64,000 nucleotides of DNA from NCBI GenBank assembly GCA_914767715.1, contig OU612070.1, positions 5,473,501 to 5,537,500 of the forward strand, given 5' to 3'. Positions 20,990 to 33,885 of this stretch are shown here, in pieces. The notes beneath the pieces were generated by a model. That model did no database searches. It was not told the DNA's origin and saw only the letters and a program-made list of their open reading frames with translations. This stretch comes from Membranipora membranacea (taxonomy: Eukaryota; Bryozoa; Gymnolaemata; Cheilostomatida; Membraniporidae). The first letter of the stretch is position 1. Each line of letters starts with the position of its first letter. The position numbers and the translations under genes are program-made.

Positions 20990-21345
20990 GCCTACACCAT
21001 TTAGTCTGGACACAAGTAAATGTATGTATTGGTTACAGCTCATGGTTTTAGTTGGACCTCTGGTCACAGGTCCACTTTTGCACTACATTTCTTTTCGAAT
21101 AACCAGTTATTTTAAATCCAATACTTAGAGCCCACATGATTTACATTAAACACATGTATGTGGTTGAAGCTGATGAATTTAGGTTGAACCACTGATTACA
21201 GGTACATGAGGTACATGTATCATAAGCTACGCTTAGTATTTTTAGATACTTGTATGTAATCAAACTTGTTATACTTTTCTTCTCAAATCATCGTCCTAAA
21301 TAAATCGGATATATATAAACCTACAACATTTACTGCAAACACATG
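20990..21345. repeat. Diverged tandem repeat, about 3 copies
   Basis: Three blocks of roughly 150 bp share an order of words: C-rich start, CATTTA or GATTTA, then ACACATGTA or ACACAAGTA, then a TCATGG or GATG word. It is non-coding. Confidence 0.4.
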
Positions 21346-22900
21346 TACGAAGTCATGGCTGGGAATAATCGACCAGATTCATTGAAAGTTTTCGTGATTA
21401 ATTGTGAACAAAATCTTGTTGACATACATATTGCAGTTGACACTGACCCACTATCACTATAGTAGAACTTACATGGTCTGTCAGGGTACAAATTTTTGGA
21501 CTGATTGAGTTTCATCAAATTCAACATACTCACATCCTCGATGCATCCATACTTGTGCTAAACTTTTTAATGTCATGGCCGTTATTCCCAATTCAAATTT
21601 CGAGGAAAGTATAAAAGTGATAACCCAACACCCATTATAGCTCAGCCAAAGAGTAGTAAGTAAAAAACTAATAAAAGTACAACTTAAATCAAGAATCTAA
21701 AGGAATTCCTTGCCTAGACTCACAAGTGATCACCAGATACCGCCATTTATTTACAGTATAATAATACCTATAATAGCTCTTATACATAGCTAGCTCAAAA
21801 CACATTACATATTCAATAAACCATGTTGCCTTACATATGTTACAAAGTAAGAATCGATTGCACCGGTCTTAAATATGTAGACTTATCATCACTTGTCAAA
21901 GAGAGCAGACAATTCCCTGGTAAATTTCCCAAGAGTTCATACAAACATAATATTGCAAGAGAAATGAGAGTATAACTCCTTATAATCTGAACTGCATTTT
22001 GCTACATGTATGAGGAGGTGAAAAAGTGCTCGAAGTTCGACATCCACCAACACTTTAGGCTCAGGATCCCCGAAAGTCAAAATAGGTATTAAAAAATATT
22101 GCAACGCGTTTAAAATTGTATTTAAGCGCTACACTATATTGCATGATAGCAAAAGTGTTTTGAGACGGAATTATGGCTGTATTCAACAAAGATTGTACGA
22201 AAGCCCGTAACTCAGCATTAAGTCACACCTCCCCATAACTACCCCGTCATCTGTATAGGTGTGTGCGTGCTTGCGTGCGTGTATACATACTCATTAAAAT
22301 CTATTAAATCAGTGAATTTAGGTAATTAGATTTTGATTAATTCATTAATTACATAAGAGCAGAATGCAAGCTTTTCCTCGAAAAAGTGATTTTTAAGGGC
22401 GATAATTATAAGTTGTCTTCTTCTTTTCAAGTAAAGACAATCTTTAAACTTTCTTATATCATAAATTCTTAATTGTCAACTGCCATATTCCTTTTGGCTC
22501 AGAGATGAAAGCTTTCACAGTTTCAGTCAGTTGCAAGGGGCTTGCTAGTGCACTGATACTTCTGAATTTGGGTCACAGCCTGTGAAAACTGGAATTTATT
22601 CCTCTCTCTCTCAGGAATTATTACTGATGGTTGATTACACTATACTAGTTCAGCTGTCACACTCCTGCATCTATATTGTATACTATATCGTTCTTTTACT
22701 TCATGACTTATTATGCTATTAATTGCGATGGCGGGTAAGCCTCAAATCAATTTACGTGCTTATTCATCCTGGGACATTGTGCGATCTAAAATCCCTAAAT
22801 AGCATGTTCATTTGACAAGGTCATCGATGCTCTTATCACAACTAATATGCATGATTTATTTGTTGATCAATTGATTTAAAATAAAAATTAAGTGTAAGAA
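21346..22900. other. Intergenic stretch without recognisable gene
   Basis: AT-rich, no credible exon, no strong inverted repeat. It holds a short GTGCGTGCTTGCGTGCGTGT tract near 22,260. Confidence 0.6.
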
Positions 22901-23872
22901 TTAATTCTCCTGGCATAAATTGATCAAAAAGCTTGTGCATGAAACAATATGCAACGATCCAAACATCTTCAGGTTACAGTAAGACTTTTGGTCAAATAAT
23001 TTTTTCCCAGGCAATTTATATTTAGACTCTTTGTAGTAGCAATGTTTAATCACAACTATTGAACCAACTTCACTACAGTAACACCATTCAAATCTCAACA
23101 GCCATACTCACATTCACATTTGACCACCAGATTTTTCTCTTATCAAATGGTTTCTCTTCAAGCCTTCTATCATATAGTAAAGCGAGATGGGAGAATGTGA
23201 ACAAAGAATAGAAAGAAATAGTTGTCCACTCTCACTTTGGTTTGTCATGGTAGTTTTAAATGATCTGTCATGACCATGTTCACCACATTCGTAATTGTAT
23301 TTAGTTTAGTTTAGTCACACACTGCAAACGGTACAGATATAAAAATATCAAATGAGGACCCTGAATCGTGATTCATTTGAATGTAGCGGCACATTATGCC
23401 ATCAACAGTTGAGCTTCACTTCAATGACCAAAAAGTGAAATCATGGTAGTCCCAGTAAATTATTCAGTTTGGCACATAGTTTTTAATGACCAGTCATGAC
23501 CGATGTGACCACATTCCTTAGTTATATATAGGTGATTCATTTACACACTAAGAACAAATAGGTTGAGGCTTCACGGACATCTTAAAACTCCTCAATTACA
23601 AAATTACCCTATTATTCAGCCGTCTAACAAATAACATAATATATGTTCTTCACATTGTGTAGCTGTATCTGGCATATTTATCCATACGACCCCCCCCCCC
23701 CTTCCCCAATATACTCTTATCCAACCCTCAAAAAATAATCTCATCACCAAACCAGGACTTTATTCCCTTCAGAATCTAGCTCAATGTACCTAAAGCAAAT
23801 AACATTGTAACACAAACACCTGGCAAAACTGTTGCTGGTTGTTGACTTGACTATATCACCCCTCTATCCTAG
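22901..23872. repeat. Segmental duplication block 1, copy A
   Basis: Matches 56,940-58,010 at high identity, including the C-run at about 23,691 and the words TTTCCCAGGCAATTTATA and ACCTGGCAAAAC. It ends at CCCTCTATCCT. Apparent open frames on the minus strand are short and not convincing as genes. Confidence 0.85.
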
Positions 23873-24149
23873 GGAAAATATACTGGTATCTGATTAGTTA
23901 AATACTGCTGAATATATATTTGTATTGTTGAAGCTGTGAATCTTTGATGCATTTTGCGCAACGGTCAACCTGATTGTCCAGTCAGTTGATAATTCATCAT
24001 AGCTTGAACGGCTAGCATATTGCACCTTAAGGGAAAGTGCCTTACATTAGTATCATTGTGTAAGAAGTTGAAGATATGGGCTCTACCGAAAAAGAAAAGT
24101 AAGATTTCTAATTGTTAGATTTTTTATAATGTAAGTTGTGTAAGTTGTT

Positions 24150-26200
24150 CCTCTCTAGTTTTGCTAACCTGTGAAGTTCGCAGCACTGATTACATGGCTG
24201 TGACTTGGGATCATCGACCCTAGATATACAACACATGCTCTCTGCTACGATCCATGGCTGTTTATGGGAATTTTCTTGTACCACATCAACAAGGGCACAT
24301 TGGTTATGTGAGGTTACCACAGCTGAGCATCTCTCTTCTATTCTAGCAACCAACTCGCATAATATATATATTGGCGAGGCTGCCAATTCTTTTTGCCAGA
24401 AACTGCCAGCTTATTACAATCATGATCCTTTTTTACGCTAATTCATTCAGCAACAGAGGTTAGATTTTAGACCACAACACATCATTGGTGCAGTTGCAAA
24501 GCACTAACTCCTTTTGGAATTTTGAGTCCTGTAAAACACCCCCCACCCCATCGACCCTCATACAATCACCCGTTAGAAGGGTAGCTTTGTTATGTAATGA
24601 CCATGCCTCAGACTATTACTACTACTCACTTTTGCCCATGGCCTCAAATTATTTATTCACAAAAACCATTGTAAAACTATGGGATTATAGGTAAGCCATA
24701 CTGCTATATACTTTATACTTTATATATTTCATGTGTCTGCTGCAATATTTTTTCAATCACGAGACATTCTTCAAATTGTTAGGTTGATAAAAGCTGACTG
24801 GAATTCAGGTGTGGGGAAACAATCATATGGTAATAAAATGGATGAAGAGATTGACAACAACGAAGAGACTGAGACAGATCTGACCCTTGGAAAAAAGTTT
24901 TGGAACATGACTAAATTTATGTTACCACTTTCTTTCTGTGTCATCACACCTTGTATCTCAGAGGAGGTGAGAGAAACAGACATATGACCTAGCTAAACTG
25001 GTGTTGTTGTCAGTGCCATAAAACAGACAGGTATATTCGTCATAAGATGGCTTCCAAATTCCCGCCACTACTACGCCTCCATGCTTAGAATTGAACCTGG
25101 TTGTGAATTTGGCTAAATAAGAATTGGTCAACAGTTTCTCCTTGAATTCATTAAAACCTGCAAAAGGGACAAATTTGACTGCAACAGTAGTTTTCCCAAT
25201 CGCAATGTTTCGAATCAGGTGATCACTATGCAAAACTTGGCACCTTCTTCTGATATAGAATAATGTATCTAGGACAATAATTTGCTTGCGATATAATTTG
25301 GCAAATAATTCAAAATAGGTATTCACACAAGTCAACGAATCAAATGTCCTATCCGGCTAGAGAGTGTATCATTCCTGTTCAGTGCGTTCCCATAGGCATG
25401 TACCATCTTATTTCTGTATGGGACGGAGAGAGAGGGGTTCTCACTGTAGACGTTTATCCTTACTGTCCAGTCGATAAATCTATGCTAATAACTTGGTTGA
25501 TAATGAAAAGCCACCACAAGAAAATCCGCAGGAGATTTTTTTGAGGGAAAAGCACTTCAGAGTAATTTCGGAGAAATATTAACGGCCCTTACTTGCCTCT
25601 GAGTGATAATAAAAAAGGGTTATCACTGTGAATGTCTATCCACACAGTAAAGTTAAAAAAATATCCCCTGCAGGAAATTTTTTATATTTCAGTGTGATTA
25701 TTTTGGTTTTACTTTCTTTTCAGTTTTTGATATGGGGCATAACATCAAGCTCTGATGGTGATGTGACAGACAACCTAGCCAGCTTTGGCCTTTCTTTCCT
25801 TCTAATTAATCTACTCATTCATAGTTCTAGTAAGGTGACATACATACTTGATTCGTTATTGGATATCCATTCAAAGCATATTCATTTATGTAGTCTGAGT
25901 CCGAAGTGATCGGTTATATCGGCTGGAGAAAAATTGATATCTAAATTTCACATTGCATATATTTTACTACCAAGTTTGGTACATACGTTCTCTTACCCCA
26001 AACACCTAGCATCAATAGACAGTTTTCTTAGTTCTGATTTGGGCCTCAATTTTGTAATTGCCCTCTCTCTAGTTTGGTACTTTTAACCCACGCCACATAT
26101 GAAAAACATGCTGAAAAGAGGGTTATCTTGAAAACAGCTTATGTTAGGATAAAAATGATTTTTGATTCAGAATTTGCACCATTGAAAGCTGATAGGGACA
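24150..26200 (+). repeat. Segmental duplication block 2, copy A (covers exons 1-2 of the membrane-protein gene)
   Basis: Matches 61,885-64,000 with the same order of exons, introns and the start of the intronic MITE. Copy B has about 125 extra bases near 62,335-62,460. The duplication therefore carried the 5' end of the membrane-protein gene. Confidence 0.9.
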
Positions 26201-29200
26201 TATTTCAGGAAATAATTCTGGAACTTTGATAGTCCATTATATCAAATGCTGCCAGTTTCGCGGACAAATTTCATGTCATTCTTCATGAATTTCATCACTA
26301 AAATTAACATTAATCAACTATCAAGCCCCCAATGTTTTTGAAACAGTATCTCACAGGGTTTTCAACGGTGCAGATTTAGAATCAAAAATCATTTTTATCC
26401 TAATGTAAGCGGTTTTCAAGATAACCCTCTTTCAGTACATTTTCCTTATGCGCCGCGGGTTGAAAGTACAAAAAAGGAGAGAGGAAACTCCTCAAATTAC
26501 AGCTCAGAAAACTGTCTATTTTTGTTTTAATGTCCAAATGCAAGATTGAGTTGACAGACATCACGAAACCAAGTTTTATTGAAATTAATAATAATATTAA
26601 TAATTTAGTTGAGGTGAAACACATCGGAATAATGTTAGTTGGTGACAGAGAGGCTCATAAGAGAATGGTAAAATTCTGTGCTGCTGTTGGTGCTATATTC
26701 ATGAGTATTGTGGTTATACTCTGTAAGTCAAAAGAATAGAACATTTTAAAAGTCAAACAAGACAACATCTAGAATTATATTTTTCCACCCTATCCCTTTG
26801 TTTCTGGATAGGAGTTGGCCTTCCACACAACGATTACTGTATTTAGAAGCTGCATATCTCAACTCCCCATATGTTTCCGTTTGATAAATCAAGAACATAA
26901 GGGAATAGCACATTGTAATATATCTTAAAAAATAAAATTGTGACTGGTTCAAAGAGACAGATAGTATTTGAGTATATGGTGTTTCTTTTCCTGGCAAATT
27001 TATTGCTCAATTTATCAAAAGAAGTAAAAATAAGTCTAATACAGCTGTTCTCTCAAATTGATTTCAGGTTTAACTCCGGCATCAATATGGTTTATCAGAG
27101 ACCTACATAAGCAATCACAGAATGTCTCAGACATGACGACATCTAACTTGCTCCATCTCATGGGTCTTCCTTTAATTGAAGCTATTGTAAGTCTCGCTGA
27201 GATATAAATACTTTTACTGTATATCAAGGGTTAACTCTGTTTCTAGATCCTTTTGTTGCCTACGATCTTAGATAAAAAACAGAACCCGAGTTGCCGCTTT
27301 TTGGCCTATGACTACACGCACTTTACTGTAAGTGTTCAGTTGTCGTTGTTCTTTGGATGGGTTGCCGGTATGTAACATATTCTTGACATTATCCACATCG
27401 TAACCCTGGGTTGATCAAGCTTTGTAACGCTGCCAAGTTCATGTGATCCTGTATCAAGAATGTAGTCAATGCCAATACCAGCAACCCAAGCTTTTAAATT
27501 ATCCACATTCCAAAGCATCTTACAGACAGATGAAAGATATATTCAGTCCATAAATTCAGTGCGTTTCTGAGACAAAGTAACTTTACCCTCTTGCTCAATG
27601 ACGACTATGGTGTTCAGTCTGGAGAATCTATTGTGCTAGAAAGTACAGTTACCTCAACACCTCGGTCGTAAGACCGCCAATCTTTTGTAATTACTGTAAC
27701 GTAACTGACTATTAAGTTTAACATATCTCTTTTCAGGCAAGTTATCATGAGGGAGGTCTCAATCGAATGAAGCTATCACATTACACAGCAATCGCTAGAC
27801 TTTCTGACTGTGGGATGCAGGTAGGCTTGTATAACTAGTCAGAATTGTTTTAAAATGTAATATCGGTACCATTATTATTGGTATGAAGATCATTATGAAG
27901 TCAACCCAGACAACCTTTCATTATGTGGTTTTCCTTACCAAATGCCAATTATAGTTTGTCGCCAATCGGTTAAGAGACCAAATAAAAGACCTTTGATGTG
28001 TTTTCTTATAGATTGTATCTGTTGTTGTGATAACCCTCACTCCTGCTCTCCATAAGGGGATACACCCTACACTTATCCCAATTATCTCACTGTACATTGG
28101 CTTCACATGTCGTCTTGCGATGGATATAGGATTTTGGTTCATGCTGGTAAAGTCCAACCTTCCAGAAGAGCAGGAGCCAGAGAAAGAGAAGGTAACACCG
28201 TGTGAAATTATGGGATGCCTAAACAAACATTTTTCTGAAAAAGTCACTTTCTGAAGTTTTTAAAGACAGGTTTAAACTCAAACCATGCGTTTGAATGTAC
28301 CTACTGGTCCTCCATTCAAGATTTTGTGTCTCTGTGATTGCTGAAGATACTGTTGTATCAGGATGGGCATCTGATGTCGATGGCCCTTGTACTGCATCAA
28401 TACAAGCTCTCTAGCCCAACTGGAAAACCCCTCTGCCAAATTTTTAACAGTTTTTGATGTCTATAATAAACTTTTTCGCATACCGCATACTTTAACTCAT
28501 AACACCTAGATTACATGACCATCTGGAAAATGTCAGTCGCCTTTGAATTCTCAGAACTAGTGTTTTTGAGTGTTCTTGTATTTTTTGCAGAGATCCTCCT
28601 CCATATTGAAAGCAGTTGTGTTCTTGCTGCCTCTATTGGCGGTGAGGACTGTACAGAAGTCACGAAACGTGATAATAAATTTGGTGGTTTCTCACAATTT
28701 GTCCGGAACTGTTGGACCAGTGGCAGCTGCTGAGGTAAGCCAAAAAGCTAGAGTCAGTGACAAAGAAATATGCAAACAATAATTATATGCATTTCAGAAG
28801 CAAAATCGCTTAAAAAATGCTAAATGTTGAGGTATGGTTATTGACTTTTAGGTCCCACTGATGTGCTTTAGTTGAAAAGTCATCTCCTCATACAAAGAAA
28901 GGGGATGACTCTAATTCCATAAATTTGATTCTTGTGTCAACTTTGATAAATTCATTCTAAGCTTTTCATTCCGCAATAAAAGGTAGTGCTAGAGACATGG
29001 CACTTAAATTTGAAACGATTTTAGTGTGAGAACCATCCCCCATAGATTGATTGATTGATTAGAGCTGTGTGACTTTGTCGAATTCCTGCACCAGTACAAT
29101 CACTTAAATGAATCAAGGCTATCAAGATGTATGCCTTTATATACATATATATATACATATATATTTATATATATATTTATGAATATATATAAATATAAAC

Positions 29201-31777
29201 ATATATAAATATGATTGTTATGAAGAGTGTATTGACTAAAACATGCATGAAGGTAGCCGCGGCAGTGGCCAAGGCAATGTGTTAAAAGTTGCAAGGTCAG
29301 AAAATCCTCCCAACATGAATAAAGTTTTTGATTTTGATTTCATAGGCTATTGCGGTTTTGAGTATAGTCTATCCTCTTGGCCGTCTTCTCCAAAGTTACC
29401 TTAATGAGATCAGAACAGTTATGCCTGTCTTCCACAATGGCATCAGAGGTCACCATCAATATTCACTGAAGGTATGTTTATGTTTGCGCATTCTTTTTTC
29501 ACAGTTTTTCTCATCCAAACAATGTTTTTTGTTTGCTGAAGGTCCACCTTAATCCAATTGCCTGCATCCATTTGAACTCTTTCACTTGTGGGGTGTGACC
29601 AGATGAGGGGGAGCAACTCTGAATGCAGGCAAATGGGCCAAACTTGGTCTACGTATGCCAATCAACTTCAAATTTTGATACAGAATTATGTATGTATATT
29701 TTTCGGCCTTGCACATACCCAATGCTCGCTATAACCCAGCGACAATAGGTCTACTAGGTCTGTGTCCGTCCCCCACTTTAGCTTTGAGAACGACATTTTA
29801 AATAACTGATCCTGTCCTGCTTTAATGGAGCTAGCCTTCATCAAAGTGTTACGGTGCTGAAAATATGAGGTATGTCTGCCTTTCAACTCTTCTAATCTTG
29901 CTGCAGGTACTGGCGATTTTTGCTGCTATTGTCACATTTGGAACATTTCTCATGGATGCAGTGCTGATGGGGATCCCATATTGTGCTTATTTCATTTTCC
30001 ACACAGTACTCCGAGTGAGTGAGAAGTTGGCCACAGAGGCATTGATACCAATGGCTATCTTCGCTCCGATATGTCTAACAGGTGAACCAACCAAAACTAT
30101 TTACTATGTTTTACTAAAGTGAGAACTTATCTCAAGTATCTTTGACTAGTAGAATGTTCATACACAGTTTTTCCTAATATTATTCTGATTCTCCAGTAGT
30201 AACCCTGAAGTAGTGATCTGTTTTTGTGATTCAAATCTCTTCAGACTGTCTTGAGAAGTGATATAGTCGATTGCTGGTATTTTTCTCCCAACGCCCATTT
30301 CTTATATAGTTAACAGACCAAGTGATATATTGAGCTGGAAAGCTCTGAATTCCCCTCCATAAACTTTGAGTTATCAACGTGATCCATCCTGTTGCTTGTT
30401 TTGAGGAAAATCTGCACTTACAACTATGATTGGCATACGTTCCTGTTCCACACCAAAAACAGCACAGGCACACAATCATCTGAAATAGTCTGCAAAAGTA
30501 GATTTCCAGTTGAACTTTTAAGCAAGGACAAACGACTCCTTAAAAGAAATCGCAAAACGGCTTATTCAGATTCGACTGGCATTTTTCCGAAGGGAGCAAC
30601 ATCTTTATTACAACAATCAATGGAATCATCTGATAAAACTGTGTCGAATTGCATAAAATGAAAATACTGAGCGCTTGGCAGGGATTGAACCAACATAAAA
30701 CCATGTGATGTTTCAAACTCCATGCGGCTCCTTAGACTCCACTGCAAACCATTTTAAAATGCTGACAGACTGGCCATCACTTTTCACTTGCAGTTGGACT
30801 GAGAGCGTACTGTTCTGGGATACTTATCATGAACAAACAGACTAAATATTTGACACCAAGTGCGTTCATCGCTTTACTTGGGTTATGTTTATGCCTGGGA
30901 ACCCTGCAATACACCAGGTTTGTCACAATACTAAATCTGGCTTAGGCTATTTACCTGTTGCATACACATGATACCTTTCTTTCTGCAGATCCAAAATCTG
31001 TAATAACATGTTAGAGTGCCCTGAGCATTTCAACAGAGCAGCCAAAAAGATTAGACTGCCAATCGCTGTCTGGTAGGATTGTTTGACCAGGTAGGTTGGT
31101 ATATTTGGCCAAGATACTGTTTGTATATAAGTGAGCTTCAATAAATTGGCTAATCTTCCATTTTGGACTGTATGGATACATTGCTATATGGATTTCAATT
31201 CTGCATCCCATGAAACCAGGTCTCGGGTGGGAGAAACTGTAAAAATTAACTCCTGCCTTTCGGCCTTAGAAAGTTCTTTTCATCTAGATTAAGTAACTAA
31301 GTATTAGTTTTTTTTTCAGGTTGTCAGGAGCTGCCTATGGTATATTATGCTTTCTCTTAACTTTTGTGATTGAAGCAGTTTGTGTTGCTGTGGCAACAAT
31401 CGTTCTACATCTGTTGAAGGTAAGTTGGACATCCCATAATAATGAGGCTTAGGATTGAACTCTAAAAACTATGTCTAAAACCCTGAGTGGGAATATCATC
31501 TAAGGACTAGATTGAAAGGAATACTTTTAAATTATAAAGTCCTTATTTACCTGATTATGAATCGATAAAGTCTAATGGTCAATATAATACACAGTATATT
31601 GCTAGCATGGTATTGATTCCATTATACTTTTGATGATATTGCCACAAGTACAGCGAAACCAATGCTACGCTATTTGTTGCACAGCAAATATGTATTACTG
31701 ATTTTATTTTGCAGAAAAAAGAGAAAGGGGTCAAATGTGAAACAGCTGCTGATGAGAAAGACCAAAACGACGAGTGA
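24838..31777 (+). CDS. Unrecognised polytopic membrane protein, 14 exons
   Basis: Gene-level entry. Exons: 24,838-24,966; 25,724-25,829; 26,558-26,722; 27,068-27,186; 27,247-27,327; 27,737-27,820; 28,012-28,191; 28,591-28,734; 29,346-29,471; 29,907-30,081; 30,794-30,917; 30,989-31,072; 31,320-31,419; 31,715-31,777. All junctions are GT-AG with matching phases and sum to 1,680 nt (559 residues plus TGA). About ten or more hydrophobic segments are visible, such as LASFGLSFLLINLLI, FCAAVGAIFMSIVVILC, VLAIFAAIVTFGTFLM and a last one in exon 13 (LSGAAYGILCFLLTFVIEA). The N-terminus is acidic and the C-terminus is Lys/Glu-rich, both probably cytosolic. I do not recognise the family; transporter, channel and receptor are all open. 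The ATG is uncertain because the duplicated copy has GTG there, so an upstream exon joined at 24,783 is possible. Confidence 0.75.
26014..26520. mobile_element. Inverted-repeat element (507 bp) in intron 2 of the membrane gene
   Basis: Arms of about 160 bp: AATAGACAGTTTTCT at the left end and AGAAAACTGTCTATT at the right end. AGAGGGTTATCTTGAAAAC appears inverted as GTTTTCAAGATAACCCTCT, and GATAAAAATGATTTTTGATT as AATCAAAAATCATTTTTATC. There is no coding content. The left arm is also present in the duplicated copy at 63,860-64,000, so the insertion is older than the duplication. It ends 37 bp before exon 3. Confidence 0.85.
29130..29215. repeat. AT-rich (TATATA) low-complexity tract
   Basis: About 85 bp of imperfect TATATAC/TATATTTA repeats in intron 8 of the membrane gene. 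Confidence 0.85.
30663..30745 (-). repeat. tRNA-like (SINE-derived) fragment
   Basis: On the minus strand, GGTTCAATCCC fits a B box, and TGGAGTCTAAGG about 45 bp upstream is an approximate A box. Stems are too degraded for a functional tRNA, so this is probably a tRNA-derived SINE remnant in an intron. Confidence 0.35.
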
Positions 31778-33100
31778 TAACAGTAATATTGTCCTGCCTA
31801 GAGCAGGCTTCTGTCATATCATCAACTACCTTTGATCAGATGCCATCTCAATTTTAAAACAATTTGACATGGCATCTGCTCTTTTCTCATTATATATGTT
31901 ACGGTCAAAATCTAATTTCCTACATCATGTTAATACCATTCATTATTTGTTGTTTCACGTTCTTGGAAACAGTGCCATGGCAAAAATAAATGCTGTCCAT
32001 GCATGTAAAATATTCTTAGAGCAAGTCTGAAAGAGAAAAAGCGAACCATTTTACTGAATTTCAATAATTCAATGTAGTTACATGATAAGCTATGAGACTG
32101 CATTTTTTCCTTCCATGAATGTTCTGATGATGTCCTCCTTTCGGCCAACCTTATAAAAATGACAGCTGGAGCCATTGTGTTCAAACAAATATCAGCATTA
32201 TTTCTTACCCTCACTCTGCCTGGCCAACATGAAGCACCATTTTGATGCAGGCGTAGTGTGAGCCTTTGAGGATGAATAGTTAGATCATTGAGTTTTGATG
32301 TGACATCTATACTCTCAGAGTTCATATCAGATTACTGTTTTATGTATTCATGTTAATAGTTTATTGCTGAACTATTCCCAGTGCCGATGCCTCAGGCAAC
32401 TGGAACTTGTAACTCCTTTTTGTAACTGATCAATAAGAAAAACACCACTGTTTTTGATACCGAACAGTATAAATAGGTCATTAAAATAGAGACAGGAAAA
32501 GATGCTAGTCCTCTGATGGCCAGCTCAATTAATGTTTTAAGGCACCCTTCACATTTAGATGGTATCTAAATTTGCAAAAAATGAAGTTAAAGCGAGATGT
32601 TTAACAATCAATCAGATAAGGACTATGGCAACCATGACTGTGCAATATGATAGACTCAGGAGTCATGACCTTGAATGTGTCCTATGCGACAGAATGATGC
32701 AACAAATGATTTTCTTTTGATTAAAAGCAAATAGCAAATTGATAACAATATACTGGGTTTATTGCAGCAGACTTGAGTCGATACCTCGACTGTTTACAGC
32801 AGTCTACTTATTTTGAGCTGTGAAAAAAATCCACCTGTAGGCCTCACGTATAACAAGGGCCTACCTGCCTCATCTTTGTCTAAATGTACAACATGTTAAA
32901 TACCCAACAAGAAGACGGAAGTCAGCCAACAGAAGGAACCATGGGCTGCTTGTTCTCAAACAGTCTGGCTTAGACAAACAGTATCTGATACACATGTACA
33001 TGTTGTTAACAATTCCAACCATTAGCCAAGCAGCTCCGGGCTGGTACCAGAAATCCGATCCTGAGAAATTTCAACAGCTTGCACTCTGAATTATATGCCA
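31778..33100. other. Region downstream of the membrane gene; nothing recognised
   Basis: Presumed 3' UTR and intergenic sequence. Open frames here are short and lack splice or codon support. Confidence 0.5.
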
Positions 33101-33730
33101 TTATATTTTACGTGGAACATTACAGTGACAAACTAGAAACTGCACAGATGTCAGCCTTTGTATTCCAGATGTCGAGGCTACTTGGTTGCATTCTGTATGC
33201 ATATCATCGATGACATTTTTGCAGGCTGATTTTATGAGAGAATTACTTAGATCTACATTTTCCTGGTTTAAACTGCTCAATACCTCTTTGTAGTCTGCCA
33301 GGAAAATGGATACATCGCTTGTACCATTTACTTGGATACGACTGGTGGTGTTGTAGAAATTGATAACATAAAGCTTTTCATTTTCTTGATTTACAGCTTT
33401 TGTGTTTGAATGAACTACCAGACCAGTACTTTCCTCATTGTCTTTGAATGTTTGAATTGAGTTTTCTTCATCCAATTTTGAGTGTTATTATTACCTGTGT
33501 GGGTTTGATGGTGTTCCTTTGACCTCTATGATAGTTTCAGATCGTGCAGTTTGGTCGATCTTTTTCTGCAACGCATGTATCCTCTTAAGGTCATAATTGA
33601 GGCATTTGATCTGTTTACTTTGCCGATTAGGTCAGGCATCATCTACGCTTGAGCTGATCGATGATCCGACACTATCCGTGATCCTAGTCCTTTTGCGCTT
33701 TGTTTTTGGCATTTTAATCCATGATGATCA
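33101..33730 (-). pseudogene. Unrecognised open frame with a basic N-terminal fragment, probably mobile-element remnant
   Basis: On the minus strand an ATG at about 33,713 begins MPKTKRKRTRITDS and runs to a stop near 33,640. A second open frame (33,475 to 33,101) has 124 residues beginning MDEENSIQTFKDNEES and containing YVINFYNTTSRIQVNG. From memory, a Y-N-T...V-N-G motif like this recurs in retroelement-related proteins of invertebrates, but I cannot name the family. The two parts may be exons or pieces of one broken frame. Confidence 0.35.
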
Positions 33731-33885
33731 CAATAAACTCAAATAATATAATTCCATATAAATAATGATATATTCCAGATCATAATTTAATGTTCCAGGG
33801 ATAATGATCTTTAACTTGTTGTAGGAACCTACCTCAGTATTGAAAACGTTTTTGTTCCTGGTACCTCTATTAGCAGTGAGGACGG

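Noticed and set aside
22901-23098. Minus-strand open frame also present at 56,933-57,124
   Set aside because: Its conservation is explained by the segmental duplication; it has no start context, domain or splice support.
30663-30745. Functional tRNA gene on the minus strand
   Set aside because: B box is good but the acceptor and T stems do not pair; better seen as a SINE remnant.
31930-32325. Minus-strand open frame of 131 residues
   Set aside because: No recognisable domain, lies in the presumed 3' flank of the membrane gene, and has no related copy in the window.
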